Part shown: piece after piece, positions 63,992 through 64,000 of the stretch
How the letters are laid out: each line of letters begins with the position of its first letter
Numbering within the stretch: the stretch's first letter is position 1
NCBI GenBank assembly: GCA_949289045.1
Contig: CASEMN010000002.1
Coordinates: 248,001 to 312,000 of the forward strand
From: an uncultured Oscillospiraceae bacterium
GTDB taxonomy: Bacteria; Bacillota; Clostridia; Oscillospirales; Acutalibacteraceae
DNA length: 64,000 bases
Reading direction: 5' to 3'
Program-made: the position numbers and the translations under genes
The notes under the pieces: model-generated
Databases searched by the model: none
The model's input: the letters and a program-made list of their open reading frames with translations, nothing else
Told to the model about the DNA's origin: nothing

Positions 63992-64000
63992 TTTAGTATC

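Noticed and set aside
1..64000. tRNA, rRNA, CRISPR arrays or insertion sequences
   Set aside because: No cloverleaf with a TTCGA arm, no regularly spaced direct repeats and no DDE transposase gene were recognised by eye.

Overview
The window looks like chromosome of an anaerobic, plant-polysaccharide-degrading, sporulation-competent member of the Clostridia, probably Oscillospirales/Ruminococcaceae-like. The grounds are a spoIIID gene, an oxygen-independent class III ribonucleotide reductase (nrdD/nrdG), an anaerobic-type feo operon, ThiC under a TPP riboswitch, strong AGGAGG ribosome sites, TTGACA/TATAAT promoters and two carbohydrate-degradation clusters. The species cannot be named from sequence alone.

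Layout. 0.06-0.3 kb: YdbC/PC4-type ssDNA-binding protein. 0.36-8.5 kb (minus strand): a five-gene sugar operon (membrane-anchored unknown, GPH-family symporter, GH63/MGH1-like hydrolase, membrane-anchored metallophosphoesterase, GH28 pectinase). 8.8-9.6 kb: RmlD-like reductase. 9.7-15.6 kb (plus): feoA-feoB-FeoB-associated peptide-DtxR regulator, run on into two flavoproteins. 15.6-25.2 kb (minus): GH18-like lipoprotein, glycolytic pgk-tpiA-gpmI, nitroreductase-plsY-cysK, one unknown gene, riboswitch-controlled thiC. 25.8-39.3 kb: spoIIID split by a 13.3-kb mobile element. 39.4-52.4 kb: proC, PrsA-like foldase, an amber-interrupted SGNH hydrolase, NfeD/SPFH pair, GNAT, nrdD with a separate small glycyl-radical ORF and nrdG, an XRE regulator, ilvD. 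52.6-57.2 kb: ECF sigma factor, membrane protein and ABC exporter operon. 57.4-62.3 kb: LacI-regulated beta-helix protein plus six-hairpin hydrolase. 62.7-64 kb: small unknown proteins.

Main discovery. The first 41 codons of spoIIID lie at 25803-25925 and the last 45 at 39181-39318. Between them is an element with TnpV, a methylase/nuclease-S subunit-HEPN-like defence operon, a MobV-type relaxase, a VapE-like replication protein and, at its right edge, a large serine recombinase. The junctions share GATGTG. Precise recombination there restores an 86-codon in-frame SpoIIID. This is the architecture of the sigK 'skin' element of Bacillus and Clostridioides, but in spoIIID, so excision could be a developmental switch. 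The alternative is plain gene inactivation; the sequence cannot decide.

Other points of interest: an intact glycyl-radical loop encoded apart from NrdD; a gene whose catalytic GDS block is reached only through an in-frame TAG; a perfect 34-bp palindrome on the promoter of the defence operon; and matching LacI operators at the regulator and its target operon. No tRNA, rRNA, CRISPR array or insertion sequence was recognised. Promoters and terminators were located by eye, not computed.
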